A stretch of 64,000 bases of DNA, taken from assembly GCA_902576335.1 (NCBI GenBank), contig CACGVC010000004.1, forward strand, positions 1-64,000, given 5' to 3'. A program made the position numbers and the translations under genes. The stretch comes from an uncultured Pelagibacteraceae bacterium. Lineage in GTDB: Bacteria > Pseudomonadota > Alphaproteobacteria > Pelagibacterales > Pelagibacteraceae. This document shows positions 31,430 through 41,490 of this stretch, in pieces. Position 1 is the stretch's first letter. Each line of letters starts with the position of its first letter. A model generated the notes under the pieces. That model ran no database searches and had not been told where the DNA came from. It worked only from the letters and a program-made list of their open reading frames with translations.

Positions 31430-32409
31430 TAAGAACTCATGAAAACGCAGGGGTAAGTTTGATAGAGATGCTTATAGGTATCGTCATATCCGCAATAATA
31501 ATTGGTGCAATGTACACCACTTATTCAGTAATAAACCAAACTTACTCTAGGGTAACGGATGTTGCTGGTATTAGTAAGTCAGGAAGAGATATAGTTTCCA
31601 TGATAATGAGAGACGTAAGGATGGCCGGTTTTAAATATTACTATGGTTACAATGCTGAGAATGAAGCAAGACCTGAAGGAGAGAGAATTCCAAGAATTGA
31701 TTATCTACGATTTGTTCCAGGTGATACTGCTGCTGAAGAAAGTATAAGCCATGCACCAGTTGTTATTTATAGAAATAGACTTGGAGATGCAACTAGACTA
31801 TCAGATGCAGACCCTGTTGTTCCTGGATATGATATAATTGATGAAAAAATAAATGAAGTTTGTTGTGATCAAATCCATATTGTTTATGGAGATTTTGATG
31901 CAAATGCTGATGTTGGAGGCGGGGAACAATTTTATACAAGATATAAGATCTCTTATTTTGCCCATGCTATGGAAAAAGATAATGACAAATTTTATGGAGT
32001 ATTCAGATCAAAGAAATATTGGAGACAGGCTTTAGATGATCCAGAAGGAGGAGAGTGGGTCGTTAACAATTGTCCTCCAGATAATGATTGTTATTCTGGT
32101 CAGTTAGTTAGAGAATATTTATCCGACATGTCATTTGTTGCTATGGATAAATTTGGTCGAGTAGTGGATGCAAATCCAAAAGATCCTGAAAATATTTATG
32201 ATATTCGATCAGTTGATATGACCTTAACATTTAGATCAGCTTCAAAATCTGGATTTTTTAAAAATCTTAGAGAGGGAACAAAAAGACAAATTTTATCTCT
32301 CGGAAGAGAAGCTACAGAATTTACTGGTGAAGATGCTGCTTTCAAAAGAGATCCAATTTTTTTAACAGTGCATACAAGAAACTTAGGTGGAATAGGAATG
32401 GCTAACTAA
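31426..32409 (+). CDS. Minor pilin, PilW-like
   Basis: A prepilin N-terminus (leader ending NAG, then VSLIEMLIGIVISAIIIGAM) carries the conserved Glu. The region after it, SGRDIVSMIMRDVRMAGFKY, matches PilW proteins, which share the RD(V/I)R.AGF signature. Length 327 residues is normal. The ATG overlaps the PilV-like stop by 4 bp and the stop shares a base with the next start, so translation is coupled. PilV, PilW, PilX and the PilY1-like protein encoded next form the tip complex in characterised pili. Confidence 0.83.
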   Translation: MIRTHENAGVSLIEMLIGIVISAIIIGAMYTTYSVINQTYSRVTDVAGISKSGRDIVSMIMRDVRMAGFKYYYGYNAENEARPEGERIPRIDYLRFVPGDTAAEESISHAPVVIYRNRLGDATRLSDADPVVPGYDIIDEKINEVCCDQIHIVYGDFDANADVGGGEQFYTRYKISYFAHAMEKDNDKFYGVFRSKKYWRQALDDPEGGEWVVNNCPPDNDCYSGQLVREYLSDMSFVAMDKFGRVVDANPKDPENIYDIRSVDMTLTFRSASKSGFFKNLREGTKRQILSLGREATEFTGEDAAFKRDPIFLTVHTRNLGGIGMAN

Positions 32410-33305
32410 TGAATAATAATAAAGAAAAAGGATTTGCATTAGTATTATCAATTATACTTTTAATAGTAATGTCTTTAATGGGCGGTTCGTTAATAGTTAT
32501 TTCATCAGGGGATCATCAAAGTAACAACAGTAGTGATCAGTACCAGCAAACTTTTTATGTTGCCGAAGCTGGTCTTTTAGAGGGAGAGAAATGGATCTTG
32601 GATAAATATCTTGGACCTTGGATGAATAGCATGCCCAGTGACAATGATGTCCTCGGAGATCCTCCTGCAGAACCTGGTCCATTAGCAGTGTGGAATGTTA
32701 AAAATGAGATATGGCAGGATACAAAAACTGAGTATGCGGGCAAATCAGAAAATGGTTTCTTCAGACATACATTTATACGAGGACCAGCTCAAAATGATAC
32801 AGAAGTTGCTAGAGATAGCTCACAATGCTTAATGAGCTTTAAAAACCTCGATACAAATGATGAGGGCAATGTCTCAATTATTGGAAAGGGCCAACTTCCA
32901 GTTGAAAAAAGTTTTTTGGATATCGTTGGACCACTTCTATGCACAGGATCAAATGCAGAATGTTTAGATCCTAATAGCACAAGTTTTAATACTGATGATG
33001 AAGTAGTTAATGAAAGTGGAGATAGTCCTGGGGATTTTGAAGAAAAAGAAAAATTTATTAGGGCAGAATTTAATTTTTTAAAAAGATTTGCTTATGAATA
33101 TTTTATCGTAAATGTGGGGGCAGCCGCATATAGGAACGATGGATCGAGTATCGCAACAGATGTAAGTAATGTTGACTCACAAGGAACAGCATATAAAATA
33201 TATTCCTGTGGGATTCTTTATGGGCCAGGAGGCAGAGGAGAATACCATAATGGAGATGTTGAAATTTTAATACCTTTAGAAAGTATTGTGGTAATGCCAA
33301 CATAA
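32409..33305 (+). CDS. Minor pilin, PilX-like
   Basis: The leader is NNNKEKG, followed by the hydrophobic FALVLSIILLIVMSLMGGSL, which lacks the usual Glu at +5, as is common in PilX/GspK-type proteins. The following SSDQYQQTFYVAEAGLLEGE is the PilX signature (AEAG.L.GE). The 298-residue head contains several Cys. Missing Glu5 usually marks the pilin at the very tip. It lies between PilW-like and the small secreted protein. Confidence 0.82.
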   Translation: MNNNKEKGFALVLSIILLIVMSLMGGSLIVISSGDHQSNNSSDQYQQTFYVAEAGLLEGEKWILDKYLGPWMNSMPSDNDVLGDPPAEPGPLAVWNVKNEIWQDTKTEYAGKSENGFFRHTFIRGPAQNDTEVARDSSQCLMSFKNLDTNDEGNVSIIGKGQLPVEKSFLDIVGPLLCTGSNAECLDPNSTSFNTDDEVVNESGDSPGDFEEKEKFIRAEFNFLKRFAYEYFIVNVGAAAYRNDGSSIATDVSNVDSQGTAYKIYSCGILYGPGGRGEYHNGDVEILIPLESIVVMPT

Positions 33306-33309
33306 AATC

Positions 33310-33846
33310 ATGAGAAGAAATATATTTTTAATAACTTTATTTTTACTAACTTTTCTAAAATTTAATCCTGTTTATTCAGAGGAATGTGATCTAGAATTTG
33401 AAATTGGAGAGAGTTTTTCAAGTGTCACTGAGATGTTAGGTGAGCCTGATATAGATAAGAATATTGAATTAATAGATATGAATCCTAGTGCTGAAAAAAC
33501 AAATTATTGGTTTGCAACAACGAATTTTAAAAATTGGTGTCCAGATCATCATCCAGAGGAAACTGAAATTAGAATTCACTCTCTAGGTGGAGAAACTGTT
33601 ATTGGTTATGAGTTAATTCTTAATAATAATATATCTAAGATAGATGATAAAAAATCTTTTCTCTTTTATTATATTCAAGAAAATTATGGAGAAGAAGCCA
33701 AAGAAGTTTTTGATCCGAAATGGCTTGGACATATTAGTTGGGAGAAGGATAATAAGAAATATTATTATAGTAAAACTTTAAGATTTGATGTTTTGGTCGA
33801 GGAAGAATTAATAATTACAACTAATGAATATAGGCAGTATTGGTAA
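33310..33846 (+). CDS. Small secreted protein inside the minor-pilin operon, unknown
   Basis: A 178-residue protein with a clear signal peptide (residues 1-22, ending VYS) and a mature part starting EECDLEFEIGESFSS. It has two Cys, an acidic character, and sequences such as SVTEMLGEPDID and ETVIGYELILNNN that suggest a small beta-rich fold. The stop codon overlaps the next gene's ATG (TAATG). Wedged between the PilX-like and PilY1-like genes, it is probably a chaperone or accessory of the tip complex, but this rests on position only. I do not recognise the family. Confidence 0.6.
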   Translation: MRRNIFLITLFLLTFLKFNPVYSEECDLEFEIGESFSSVTEMLGEPDIDKNIELIDMNPSAEKTNYWFATTNFKNWCPDHHPEETEIRIHSLGGETVIGYELILNNNISKIDDKKSFLFYYIQENYGEEAKEVFDPKWLGHISWEKDNKKYYYSKTLRFDVLVEEELIITTNEYRQYW

Positions 33847-36800
33847 TGTTTAAAATGGACTCAATAAAAAGATTATTTTTCTATCTATTAGCATTAGTTA
33901 TGATGTTTAATCAAAATTCTTTTTCAAAGTCATTACCACCCGGTTCAGGCACGGGAGATGTTAAAGCAAATATATTAATTCTTCTTGACACATCAGCTAG
34001 TATGAACGGAAACCCTTTTGGTGGTGCAGCAATTTATAATCCAAATGATTTAATTTTGCTTAATGATGGTGATGTAATGGTTGGGCAAGCCAGAGGAGCG
34101 ATTATAAAATTTGATTACGACACAGAGGATTTTGATCCAACATTTGTTGATCCTGACGGCGATGGCAAGGGAGATAGGCTATTCCAAGGATCAAACAGTA
34201 TGCCCTCGTGTGAATTAGAGACTGGCAGACAAGATAGCAGAGTAAGAACTGTTCGTGAAATGGATAAATCATCAGATGTAAATGGAGTTACACCAGCAGG
34301 TAAAGAAGTTATTTATTCAATTTCGTATGATTATGAGTCTGTTGTAGCTATAGATGCCGCTGGCAATTGCGTAGAGGTTATTAGTAGTACTGAACTTGGG
34401 AAAATGTCTACTGGAAGATTTGATAAATTGTATCCACTAGGTTTGGATATTAAAACTATTGATAGCCAAGACCATTTAATTGTAACGGGTCATCAAGAAG
34501 TCTGCCTTGATGAAAGAAGGGTAGGAAAGAAAAAAAGAAAGAGATGGGTTTGTTTTAGATATGGTCAAGAAGAATTTGTTTTTTCAAGAAATCTCTCGAC
34601 TGGTAACCAATTGCTTTGTCCTGTTAATAGTCTCAATTCAACATTCAGAACCCACTTAAGATCTACAAGTTCAATTTCTATGGATAGTGGAAACAATCTT
34701 TACTACGTTGTTAGCGGAGAAATTTATAAAATTTCAATTTCATCTGATGGCGTAAACTTTTGTCCAAATCTTGAAGCGCCTACACGTTTTCAGAGAAATG
34801 TTAATGGCAATGTTTACAATCTAGTTGCGAAAATGAGTATTGATCCACAAGACGAAAGTATTATCTATGCAACAAGTAACACTAGCCACACACTGCAAAA
34901 ATTATCAATTAACTCATCGAACATAACTACTACAACAACTGTTGGGGGGTTCGGTCCAACAGCGTCCACAGCATCAAATATTCTCTTTAATATACCTATG
35001 GGTCTTCATGTGTCCAATGACAGAGTTTGGGTTGGTAATGCGAAAAATTCAATTCAAGAATTTGATATAAGTGGAGGGTCCATGACTTGGGTTGACGAAT
35101 TGGGAACTAAAATAGTAAGTAGAGCTGAAGGAGCCAAGAGGGCAATTAAAGCAGTTGTTAACGACAGTTCATTAACTAGTGGAGCGTATTTTGGTTATGG
35201 ATATTGGAACGCTGGAACAAGAGCAAACGGAAGAGGAGCTAAGGGAAAATGGTTACCGTTTACAGAATATTCTTGTCACAACATGTGTCCCAAGGCAAAA
35301 AAATTTCAAAGGTGCAATGATTATTGTGATTATTACCGGGGGTGGTCTAACGCTGCCCAACATCCTTTAGGTAAATCTGTCCAATGCGATGACAACTCTT
35401 GTATACCTGTAGGGATTGGACCAAATACATCTAATCGAATAGTTGAAGCTGTTGATAGAATGAAAACAAGATTTGGAACAGATGGTACTGCATTTTCTCA
35501 ACTTGCTTACGAGTATATGTTAGACCCAAACATTGGAATAACTAAAGACGGTCCAGAGTGTCAACTTAACTACGTTATTGTAATAGGTGATGGTATGTGG
35601 CAACACCACGACCTGGCTTTGAGACAAATTAGAGATTTAAGAATTGATAGTGCAGCAGCGGGGGTAAACAAAGATCGGTTTGGAAATGCAAAAGGAGTTA
35701 AGACGATTTTTATAGCCTATGGTGGAGGAATAAAAGATAGAGGAGACGAGCAATTTCAAGAAGCAGCAAAAGCTGGTAGTTGTGATGATCCTAATTTTGG
35801 TACATCAGCTCAAACTGATCCAGAATGTAGACAAAGAATTATTGCAGAAAATCCAAAAGAGTTAGTTACAAAATTAAAAAGTGAGATAGAGAGAATCATT
35901 GCTAGTAGGCTCTCATTTTCTGCTCCAGCCATAACTGCTACCGTGCAAGAAGGTGGAGATTTGTTTCAGGGACAATTTTCATTAGCACAAGGACAACAGT
36001 GGATAGGACATCTAATGAGAAAGGGCGTTACGCCAGACGGTTTTGTTATTCATGACGACCCTGCAAATAATTGGGACGCAGCAAAAATACTAGCACAAAG
36101 AGATATATCTAAAAGAAAAATTTGGACCCCTCTGCAGGGTGTAAGTTACGTAGATAGTGGCTGGAACAACTGGGTTGAAGGAAACAGTTCTGAAATTAAT
36201 AAATTATTTCAAATTTTAGGAAACACTGTTACCGATTATCATAAAACGGGTTCTACTTGTCCAGGACCAGATGGAAATGATGATGATATAAAAGGTTTGA
36301 TTAATTTCGTCAGAGGTGCGGATTACTTTCTATACAATACAGGTGATGACAGATGTTCTGGAAAAGGAGCTAAGAGAGAAAATATTCTTGGCGACATATA
36401 TCATTCTCAGATAGTTGAGGTTGGACCTCCAGGCGCAAACACAAACTACACAGCCACAAATCAAGAAGCATACTATAGACAAAAAAATGGTTATGCTGGT
36501 TTTGCTTCTAGTTTAAGCCAAAGGCAAAGAGTTCTTTATGTAGGAGCTAATGATGGAATGTTGCACGCGTTTGATGCTAAAAACGGAGAGGAGCTTTGGG
36601 GTTTTGTTCCACCGTTCATTGCTGGAAAGTTACCGGAGATGGTAAATGATAACCTAGATCAAGCAATTGGCAATGGAAAAGGCGGTACGAATGCAATATT
36701 TGCAGTTGATGGTTCACCAGTTGTACATGACATGTTTATTAAAGCTGTGAAACCTGATGGGCAGCCAGAGGCAACAAAATCTTGGCGTACTATATTAATG

Positions 36801-38702
36801 ATTCCTTACGGAAGAGGTGGTGCAGGATATTCTATTTTAGATGTGACAGAGCCATTAGAACCAATTCATGTATTCTCTGTTTACAATGATTTTGTTCGAA
36901 GTAAAGTTATGATAGCTTTAAGTGATGGTACAATAATTAACAGCGAAGACTCACCAGCTCCAGCACTAGATTATACAGGTGGAAGTTTGAATATTAATGA
37001 CTCAGAGGAAGCTAAAAACGCTAAATTTAATATTGAACAAGCTAGAAATGCTGACATAGCTACTGATAGCACTGGTAATGATTATACTGAAAGAGATAAG
37101 ATTAGAGATTGTGTGACCGACAGTAATTTTTACTCGGGTGGTACAGCCGCTTGTTACAAAGGCAGAGTTTGGAGATTTCCATATATTATGCCGCAAGAAT
37201 TTATTGATGATCCATCAACTTTACCTGTTCAAAAAGTTATAGATGGAACTGTTACATCATTAACCGTAGATACGATTGTACAAGAAGCATCATTAGCAAC
37301 AATTACATTTAGAGAGGAACTAGTAATTAATCTGAGTGAAGATGACGGTTCTTTAGCATCCGATGATGAGACAACTTTCTTTACTGTTAAAATTCCTAAT
37401 ATAGGAACTGAAAACCCAGTATATGATTATAGTAAGATGGGTGAAACTTGGGCAACGCCAAGAATATTCAGACTTCCAGTTGAAAGAGAAGAGTCTATTG
37501 ATAGTGATAGATATGTTGCAGTAATGCCCGCTGGATTTGGTAGAGTTGGCGGTGTTGGTTCAGCTGTATATGTAATAGATTTAGAGTCCATGAGTGAGCA
37601 AAGTGGAGGCCAATACCCTGGGAAAATAGCTAGCGGAGGGAATGGGTTAATCGATTTAGTTGATATCGATAATTCATTTGAAAGTGCTTATGGAGGTACA
37701 TTAAACGATCTTCCTAATTCAGTATTGGGCGACCCAGTTGTAATTACTCCAGATACTTTTAGAGGTGCGAAATGGCGGGGAGCAATGGTTTATGTAAATG
37801 ATTATGAAGGGAAAATTTCAAAAATTAACTTAACTAATGAACTGACTTCTAAAGGCTCTAATCCGGCGCCAATAGAATTATATGATTATACTACTTTATT
37901 TTCTCTAAATACAAACGAGGAGAACGGCAGAGTTAGTTTTTTTGGAATGGACGCTGCTTTTGGAATGGATACTAAAAACTTATATTTGTTTGGAGCTACT
38001 GGGGACTTTAATGACATCGCGCGGAGATCAAGAGGAATGGATAACATCTTATATGGAATAAGAGATTTTGATTTTCCAAATTTTAGAATGGTAAATTCTG
38101 GAGGTGTTGGGTCTTTAACAGAGGCTATGAATGCAAGAAAGATTGATGCAGAAGACGGATATACTTTAAGTCCAAATTGTGTAAATACTGCTGACGAAAC
38201 AATGGATCAGGGAGATTGTCCTGCGATATCTAAGGACGCCTGGGTATTTAAATTAGATAAGCCATTTGACAAAAGACAAGACGAGTCTTTAGTTACTGAT
38301 ACAGGAGCTCCAAATTTAACGCAAAATTTATATCACAAAGCTACTGCATCACCCACTGTGTTTAAGGGCACGGTTTATTATCCTGTTTATCAACCACCAG
38401 AGGGCGGAAAGTGTAATGTCGGAAACGCTTATGTCTGTGCCGCTGATGATGAATGTGGAATTAATACCTCAGAAGAAATTGGACGAGCAAGCAGACAGAT
38501 GGATGCAAATGCAGGCTTTGATGAAAAGACAGGTTGTTATTATTTACAACCCGGTGTTCTTTCGAAGTTAGAAGTGTTTGCAGATAAACTTTTTGCAAAC
38601 ATTACAACAGATAGTGAAGACCAAGAAGATACACTTATATCTTTACTTTCTAATGATGGAGCAATCTCAGTGTTCAGAGGAAATTGGCGAGAAAATTATT
38701 AG
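33846..38702 (+). CDS. PilY1-like tip protein with von Willebrand factor A domain
   Basis: At 1618 residues this is the largest gene in the window. A signal peptide is followed by a vWA metal-site start LLDTSASMNG (DxSxS near residue 48), an acidic DPDGDGKGD near residue 100 resembling a calcium loop, and further vWA-type sequence near residue 580 (LNYVIVIGDGMW). The C-terminal PilY1 propeller begins around VLYVGANDGMLHAFDAKNGE near residue 897 and contains IFAVDGSPVVHD and MIPYGRGGAGYSILDVT. The canonical C-terminal calcium site is not obvious. PilY1 proteins promote pilus extension and adhesion. The start is ATG 33846; TTG 33840 is less likely. Confidence 0.88.
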   Translation: MFKMDSIKRLFFYLLALVMMFNQNSFSKSLPPGSGTGDVKANILILLDTSASMNGNPFGGAAIYNPNDLILLNDGDVMVGQARGAIIKFDYDTEDFDPTFVDPDGDGKGDRLFQGSNSMPSCELETGRQDSRVRTVREMDKSSDVNGVTPAGKEVIYSISYDYESVVAIDAAGNCVEVISSTELGKMSTGRFDKLYPLGLDIKTIDSQDHLIVTGHQEVCLDERRVGKKKRKRWVCFRYGQEEFVFSRNLSTGNQLLCPVNSLNSTFRTHLRSTSSISMDSGNNLYYVVSGEIYKISISSDGVNFCPNLEAPTRFQRNVNGNVYNLVAKMSIDPQDESIIYATSNTSHTLQKLSINSSNITTTTTVGGFGPTASTASNILFNIPMGLHVSNDRVWVGNAKNSIQEFDISGGSMTWVDELGTKIVSRAEGAKRAIKAVVNDSSLTSGAYFGYGYWNAGTRANGRGAKGKWLPFTEYSCHNMCPKAKKFQRCNDYCDYYRGWSNAAQHPLGKSVQCDDNSCIPVGIGPNTSNRIVEAVDRMKTRFGTDGTAFSQLAYEYMLDPNIGITKDGPECQLNYVIVIGDGMWQHHDLALRQIRDLRIDSAAAGVNKDRFGNAKGVKTIFIAYGGGIKDRGDEQFQEAAKAGSCDDPNFGTSAQTDPECRQRIIAENPKELVTKLKSEIERIIASRLSFSAPAITATVQEGGDLFQGQFSLAQGQQWIGHLMRKGVTPDGFVIHDDPANNWDAAKILAQRDISKRKIWTPLQGVSYVDSGWNNWVEGNSSEINKLFQILGNTVTDYHKTGSTCPGPDGNDDDIKGLINFVRGADYFLYNTGDDRCSGKGAKRENILGDIYHSQIVEVGPPGANTNYTATNQEAYYRQKNGYAGFASSLSQRQRVLYVGANDGMLHAFDAKNGEELWGFVPPFIAGKLPEMVNDNLDQAIGNGKGGTNAIFAVDGSPVVHDMFIKAVKPDGQPEATKSWRTILMIPYGRGGAGYSILDVTEPLEPIHVFSVYNDFVRSKVMIALSDGTIINSEDSPAPALDYTGGSLNINDSEEAKNAKFNIEQARNADIATDSTGNDYTERDKIRDCVTDSNFYSGGTAACYKGRVWRFPYIMPQEFIDDPSTLPVQKVIDGTVTSLTVDTIVQEASLATITFREELVINLSEDDGSLASDDETTFFTVKIPNIGTENPVYDYSKMGETWATPRIFRLPVEREESIDSDRYVAVMPAGFGRVGGVGSAVYVIDLESMSEQSGGQYPGKIASGGNGLIDLVDIDNSFESAYGGTLNDLPNSVLGDPVVITPDTFRGAKWRGAMVYVNDYEGKISKINLTNELTSKGSNPAPIELYDYTTLFSLNTNEENGRVSFFGMDAAFGMDTKNLYLFGATGDFNDIARRSRGMDNILYGIRDFDFPNFRMVNSGGVGSLTEAMNARKIDAEDGYTLSPNCVNTADETMDQGDCPAISKDAWVFKLDKPFDKRQDESLVTDTGAPNLTQNLYHKATASPTVFKGTVYYPVYQPPEGGKCNVGNAYVCAADDECGINTSEEIGRASRQMDANAGFDEKTGCYYLQPGVLSKLEVFADKLFANITTDSEDQEDTLISLLSNDGAISVFRGNWRENY

Positions 38703-39463
38703 AACAAAAATATTTTAAATTTATCAAAAAAAGAAATATAAATCACACAACCGATTATAATATACGGACCAAATGGAATTTGAGAGGACATTGTTTTTGA
38801 TTTTTTAATTAGAGATGGTGTTACAATTAGAAGTGCTACAACAGAAGATATAAAAATTATAAAGGGAATACATATCCAGCCGAACCAAAAACCAATTGCA
38901 GAGAGTAACTTTGCATCCCCCAGTCCCATACCTTCTTTGTTCTTAAATTTTTTATAGGAAAGAATGATTAACCAAATGACCAAGTAACCCATAATTCCTC
39001 CAATAAGTGAGTTAAGATAAATAGGAAAGAGATTTGAGTCTAAATTTGGAGCAAACGATTTTGCAAAACCAATTATCATTAATGGAAAAGTAAGGCTGTT
39101 AGGGATTATAAAATGATTTAAATCTATAAAAAATATGATTATAAAAAAAATACTTAACAAAGCTAACAACAGAGTTGTGATAGTTAAACCATAAATATGG
39201 TAAATTAGTAAAAAACTTAAGACACTAATTAATTCTACTATAAAATATCTTATATCTATTTTAACTTTGCAACTTCTACACTTTCCACCAAGTATAAAGA
39301 AAGACAATAGAGGAATGTTGTCAAACCAATTGATCTTCGTACTGCATTTTGGACAATATGATCTCTTAATTGCCATACTTTCATCATTTGGAAGCCTGTG
39401 TATACAAACGTTTGCGAAACTCCCCCATATACTTCCAAGGATAAATGCTATAATATAGAACAC
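38699..39463 (-). CDS. pilD: Prepilin leader peptidase / N-methyltransferase (A24 family)
   Basis: PilD cleaves prepilin leaders and methylates the new N-terminus in the inner membrane. The N-terminal methylase domain has GSIWGSFANVCIHRLP and the zinc-binding CPKCSTKINWFDNIPLLSFF...CRSC pattern (four Cys, residues 37-64). The catalytic aspartates are in FFIDLNHFIIPNSLT near residue 111 and in the GLGDAKLLSAIGFWFG motif near residue 181. About eight membrane segments and 254 residues fit. It is the only minus-strand gene in this half of the pilus locus and overlaps the PilY1-like gene by 4 bp. Confidence 0.95.
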   Translation of the reverse strand: MFYIIAFILGSIWGSFANVCIHRLPNDESMAIKRSYCPKCSTKINWFDNIPLLSFFILGGKCRSCKVKIDIRYFIVELISVLSFLLIYHIYGLTITTLLLALLSIFFIIIFFIDLNHFIIPNSLTFPLMIIGFAKSFAPNLDSNLFPIYLNSLIGGIMGYLVIWLIILSYKKFKNKEGMGLGDAKLLSAIGFWFGWICIPFIIFISSVVALLIVTPSLIKKSKTMSSQIPFGPYIIIGCVIYISFFDKFKIFLF

Positions 39464-39562
39464 AGTTTAGAGTTTAATTTGAGAGGAAAATTCTATGAGC
39501 CCATTAATGCAGTATTGTACTAACATAATTGCATCAGTTAGGTGCAAATAGAAATTAGGCGC

Positions 39563-40912
39563 ATGAATAATGATTTCCATCAATTTCAAAATTATCAAAA
39601 AAATAACGAATATCAATTTATAAATAACATGTTTTTTGGTGTAAAAAAAAAGCAAACGATCAAAATAGATGACACTAGCAGTAAAGATTTAGAGCTGGTA
39701 ACTAAAATGAATCAAGAGTTTGCAATGTCTCTTGATTTAAAAGAAACACTTAATAACTCATTAGAATTAATTATAAAAAGAATTAATGCACAAGCAGCAA
39801 ATATTTTTTTAATAGATAAAAAAAATCAATCGTTCCAATGTATTGCTTCAAAACATCAAGCATATCTTGAAGATTTTGAAATCCCAATTACTCAAGGAGT
39901 TATGGGAAAAGCTGCAGTCATGAAAAAATGTATTAGAGTTGGTGATGTTAGAAAAGATATTAGAGAAATTGCAGAATTTTATTTCGATTTAGATAATAAA
40001 ACAAATTTTACAACTTATTCAGTTCTATGTTCCCCTTTAATTGTATCGGATGAATGTATTGGCGTTATTCATTGCTTAAATAAAAAAACTAACAATAAAC
40101 TTTTTGAAGAGAATGATAGAAAACTTTTAGAAACTTTGTCTGGTCCAGCTGCATTAGCAATAAACAATGCTAAGATGGCAAAAGATTTAGTTGATAAGAA
40201 TAGAATGCAAAAAGAAATTGAAATTGTTGGTGAGATACAAAAAACTTTGTTGTCACAAAATAAAAAAGAAAACTTTCCTATAGCAGGAATAAACATCCCA
40301 GCAAAAGTTGTATCAGGAGATTTTTATAATTTTTCTGATCTAGGTGATGGTAAATTTGGTTTTGGTGTTGCAGATGTATCTGGTAAAGGAATTAAATCTT
40401 CCCTTTTAATGTCAAAGGCTTCGAGTCTTTATCGATGCTTAAGTAAAACAATTTTTTCTGCTGCTGATTTATTAAACTTACTTAATTCTGAAATTTGTGA
40501 AACAGCTGCACGTGGAATGTTTGTAACAATGCTTATAGGTATTTATGACAGTAATAAAAAAGAATTACTACTTGCTAACGCAGGACATGAACCACCACTA
40601 ATTCATTCTAAGGATGGAAAATTTACAAACTTTAGTGAAGCAGGTCCGCCTTTAGGAATTATGTCGAAGATTAAATACAAAGAGACAAAAATAAAATTTT
40701 CTGAAAGTTCGATGTATGTATTCACTGATGGTATAACAGAAATGAAAGATCCTGAAGGTAACATGTTAGAGTCCGATGGTTTCAAAAATTATATTACAAA
40801 GTATCAACAAACACCTAATCACGAAAGATTAAATAAAATTGTTGAGGATATAATTAAGTCTGGTCGTATTCAAAAAGATGATCTGACTATTGTTGTTGTA
40901 GACGGAGTATAA
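39563..40912 (+). CDS. GAF-domain SpoIIE/RsbU-type protein phosphatase
   Basis: This is a soluble 449-residue protein. A GAF domain (about residues 50-200) is suggested by LELIIKRINAQAANIFLID and SVLCSPLIVSDECIGVIHC. A coiled linker (KEIEIVGEIQKTLL) leads to a SpoIIE PP2C-type domain with VSGDFYNF, GVADVSGKGIKSSL, NAGHEPPLI, YVFTDGITE and DDLTIVVV, the metal-binding Asp positions. RsbU-type enzymes dephosphorylate STAS antagonists in partner-switching systems. One STAS/kinase pair lies at 49.8-50.6 kb. The start is ATG 39563; GTG 39542 is an alternative. The GAF ligand is unknown. Confidence 0.88.
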   Translation: MNNDFHQFQNYQKNNEYQFINNMFFGVKKKQTIKIDDTSSKDLELVTKMNQEFAMSLDLKETLNNSLELIIKRINAQAANIFLIDKKNQSFQCIASKHQAYLEDFEIPITQGVMGKAAVMKKCIRVGDVRKDIREIAEFYFDLDNKTNFTTYSVLCSPLIVSDECIGVIHCLNKKTNNKLFEENDRKLLETLSGPAALAINNAKMAKDLVDKNRMQKEIEIVGEIQKTLLSQNKKENFPIAGINIPAKVVSGDFYNFSDLGDGKFGFGVADVSGKGIKSSLLMSKASSLYRCLSKTIFSAADLLNLLNSEICETAARGMFVTMLIGIYDSNKKELLLANAGHEPPLIHSKDGKFTNFSEAGPPLGIMSKIKYKETKIKFSESSMYVFTDGITEMKDPEGNMLESDGFKNYITKYQQTPNHERLNKIVEDIIKSGRIQKDDLTIVVVDGV

Positions 40913-40921
40913 TTTTCTTTT

Positions 40922-41224
40922 ATGTTTGCGATAAGTAAGACAATGGTCTTGTTTGCAATAATTATTTCTGCTCTTTTGTTTTGGGCGACGTCAAATGTTT
41001 GTAGATATAATTTTACAATTGAAAAAAAAACAAATCAGCTTAATATTATCTCTGAAGATATATTTCCAACACTTCCACGAGCAAAAGTTTATTACTTTAG
41101 AGAATTAAATTGTAATAACGTTGATACCACTTGGAATTTTAACAGAATTATTAATAATCTTAACGCAATTACAGTTTTGATTTATCAAGAGTTAACTACA
41201 GATATAAGAGGAGAGCCTAATTAA
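40922..41224 (+). CDS. Small single-pass membrane or secreted protein, unknown
   Basis: A 100-residue protein begins with a hydrophobic segment (MVLFAIIISALLFWATSNV) after six residues, then a 75-residue polar part with Cys in NVCRYNF and ELNCNNV that may pair. It starts 9 bp after the GAF phosphatase and is followed by the 550-bp repeat-rich gap, so it ends the transcript. No family is recognised. Position suggests a partner of the phosphatase or a periplasmic pilus accessory; neither is shown by sequence. Confidence 0.55.
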   Translation: MFAISKTMVLFAIIISALLFWATSNVCRYNFTIEKKTNQLNIISEDIFPTLPRAKVYYFRELNCNNVDTTWNFNRIINNLNAITVLIYQELTTDIRGEPN

Positions 41225-41336
41225 AATAAAAAAATGTGTTTTAAGAAAATTATTTTTAAAAATTATTTAAGAAATTCAATTATTATTTAATTTTCGCTCA
41301 AAAAGAGAAAAAAACTATTTTTTTTAAAAAAAAAGG

Positions 41337-41353
41337 CTCAATTTCTAATTGAG
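41337..41353 (-). terminator. Intrinsic terminator read on the minus strand
   Basis: The stem is CTCAAT (41337-41342) against ATTGAG (41348-41353), with loop TTCTA and a possible G-U closing pair. On the minus strand the hairpin is followed by CC and then nine T (41334-41326), a classic rho-independent layout. On the plus strand the U tract is poor. No minus-strand gene lies immediately upstream of it, so it would end a non-coding transcript started within the repeat array, unless it serves the plus-strand gene ending at 41224. Confidence 0.5.
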
Positions 41354-41490
41354 TAGATAAATTTTTCATAAATTAAATATAGAATTTACAATTTTTGAGT
41401 GTAATAGATTGAAAATATTTAACTCTAACACATAAATCTAAAACTCTAACACAAAAAATTCCAAATTTAGAATAATTTTACTTTTTGTTG

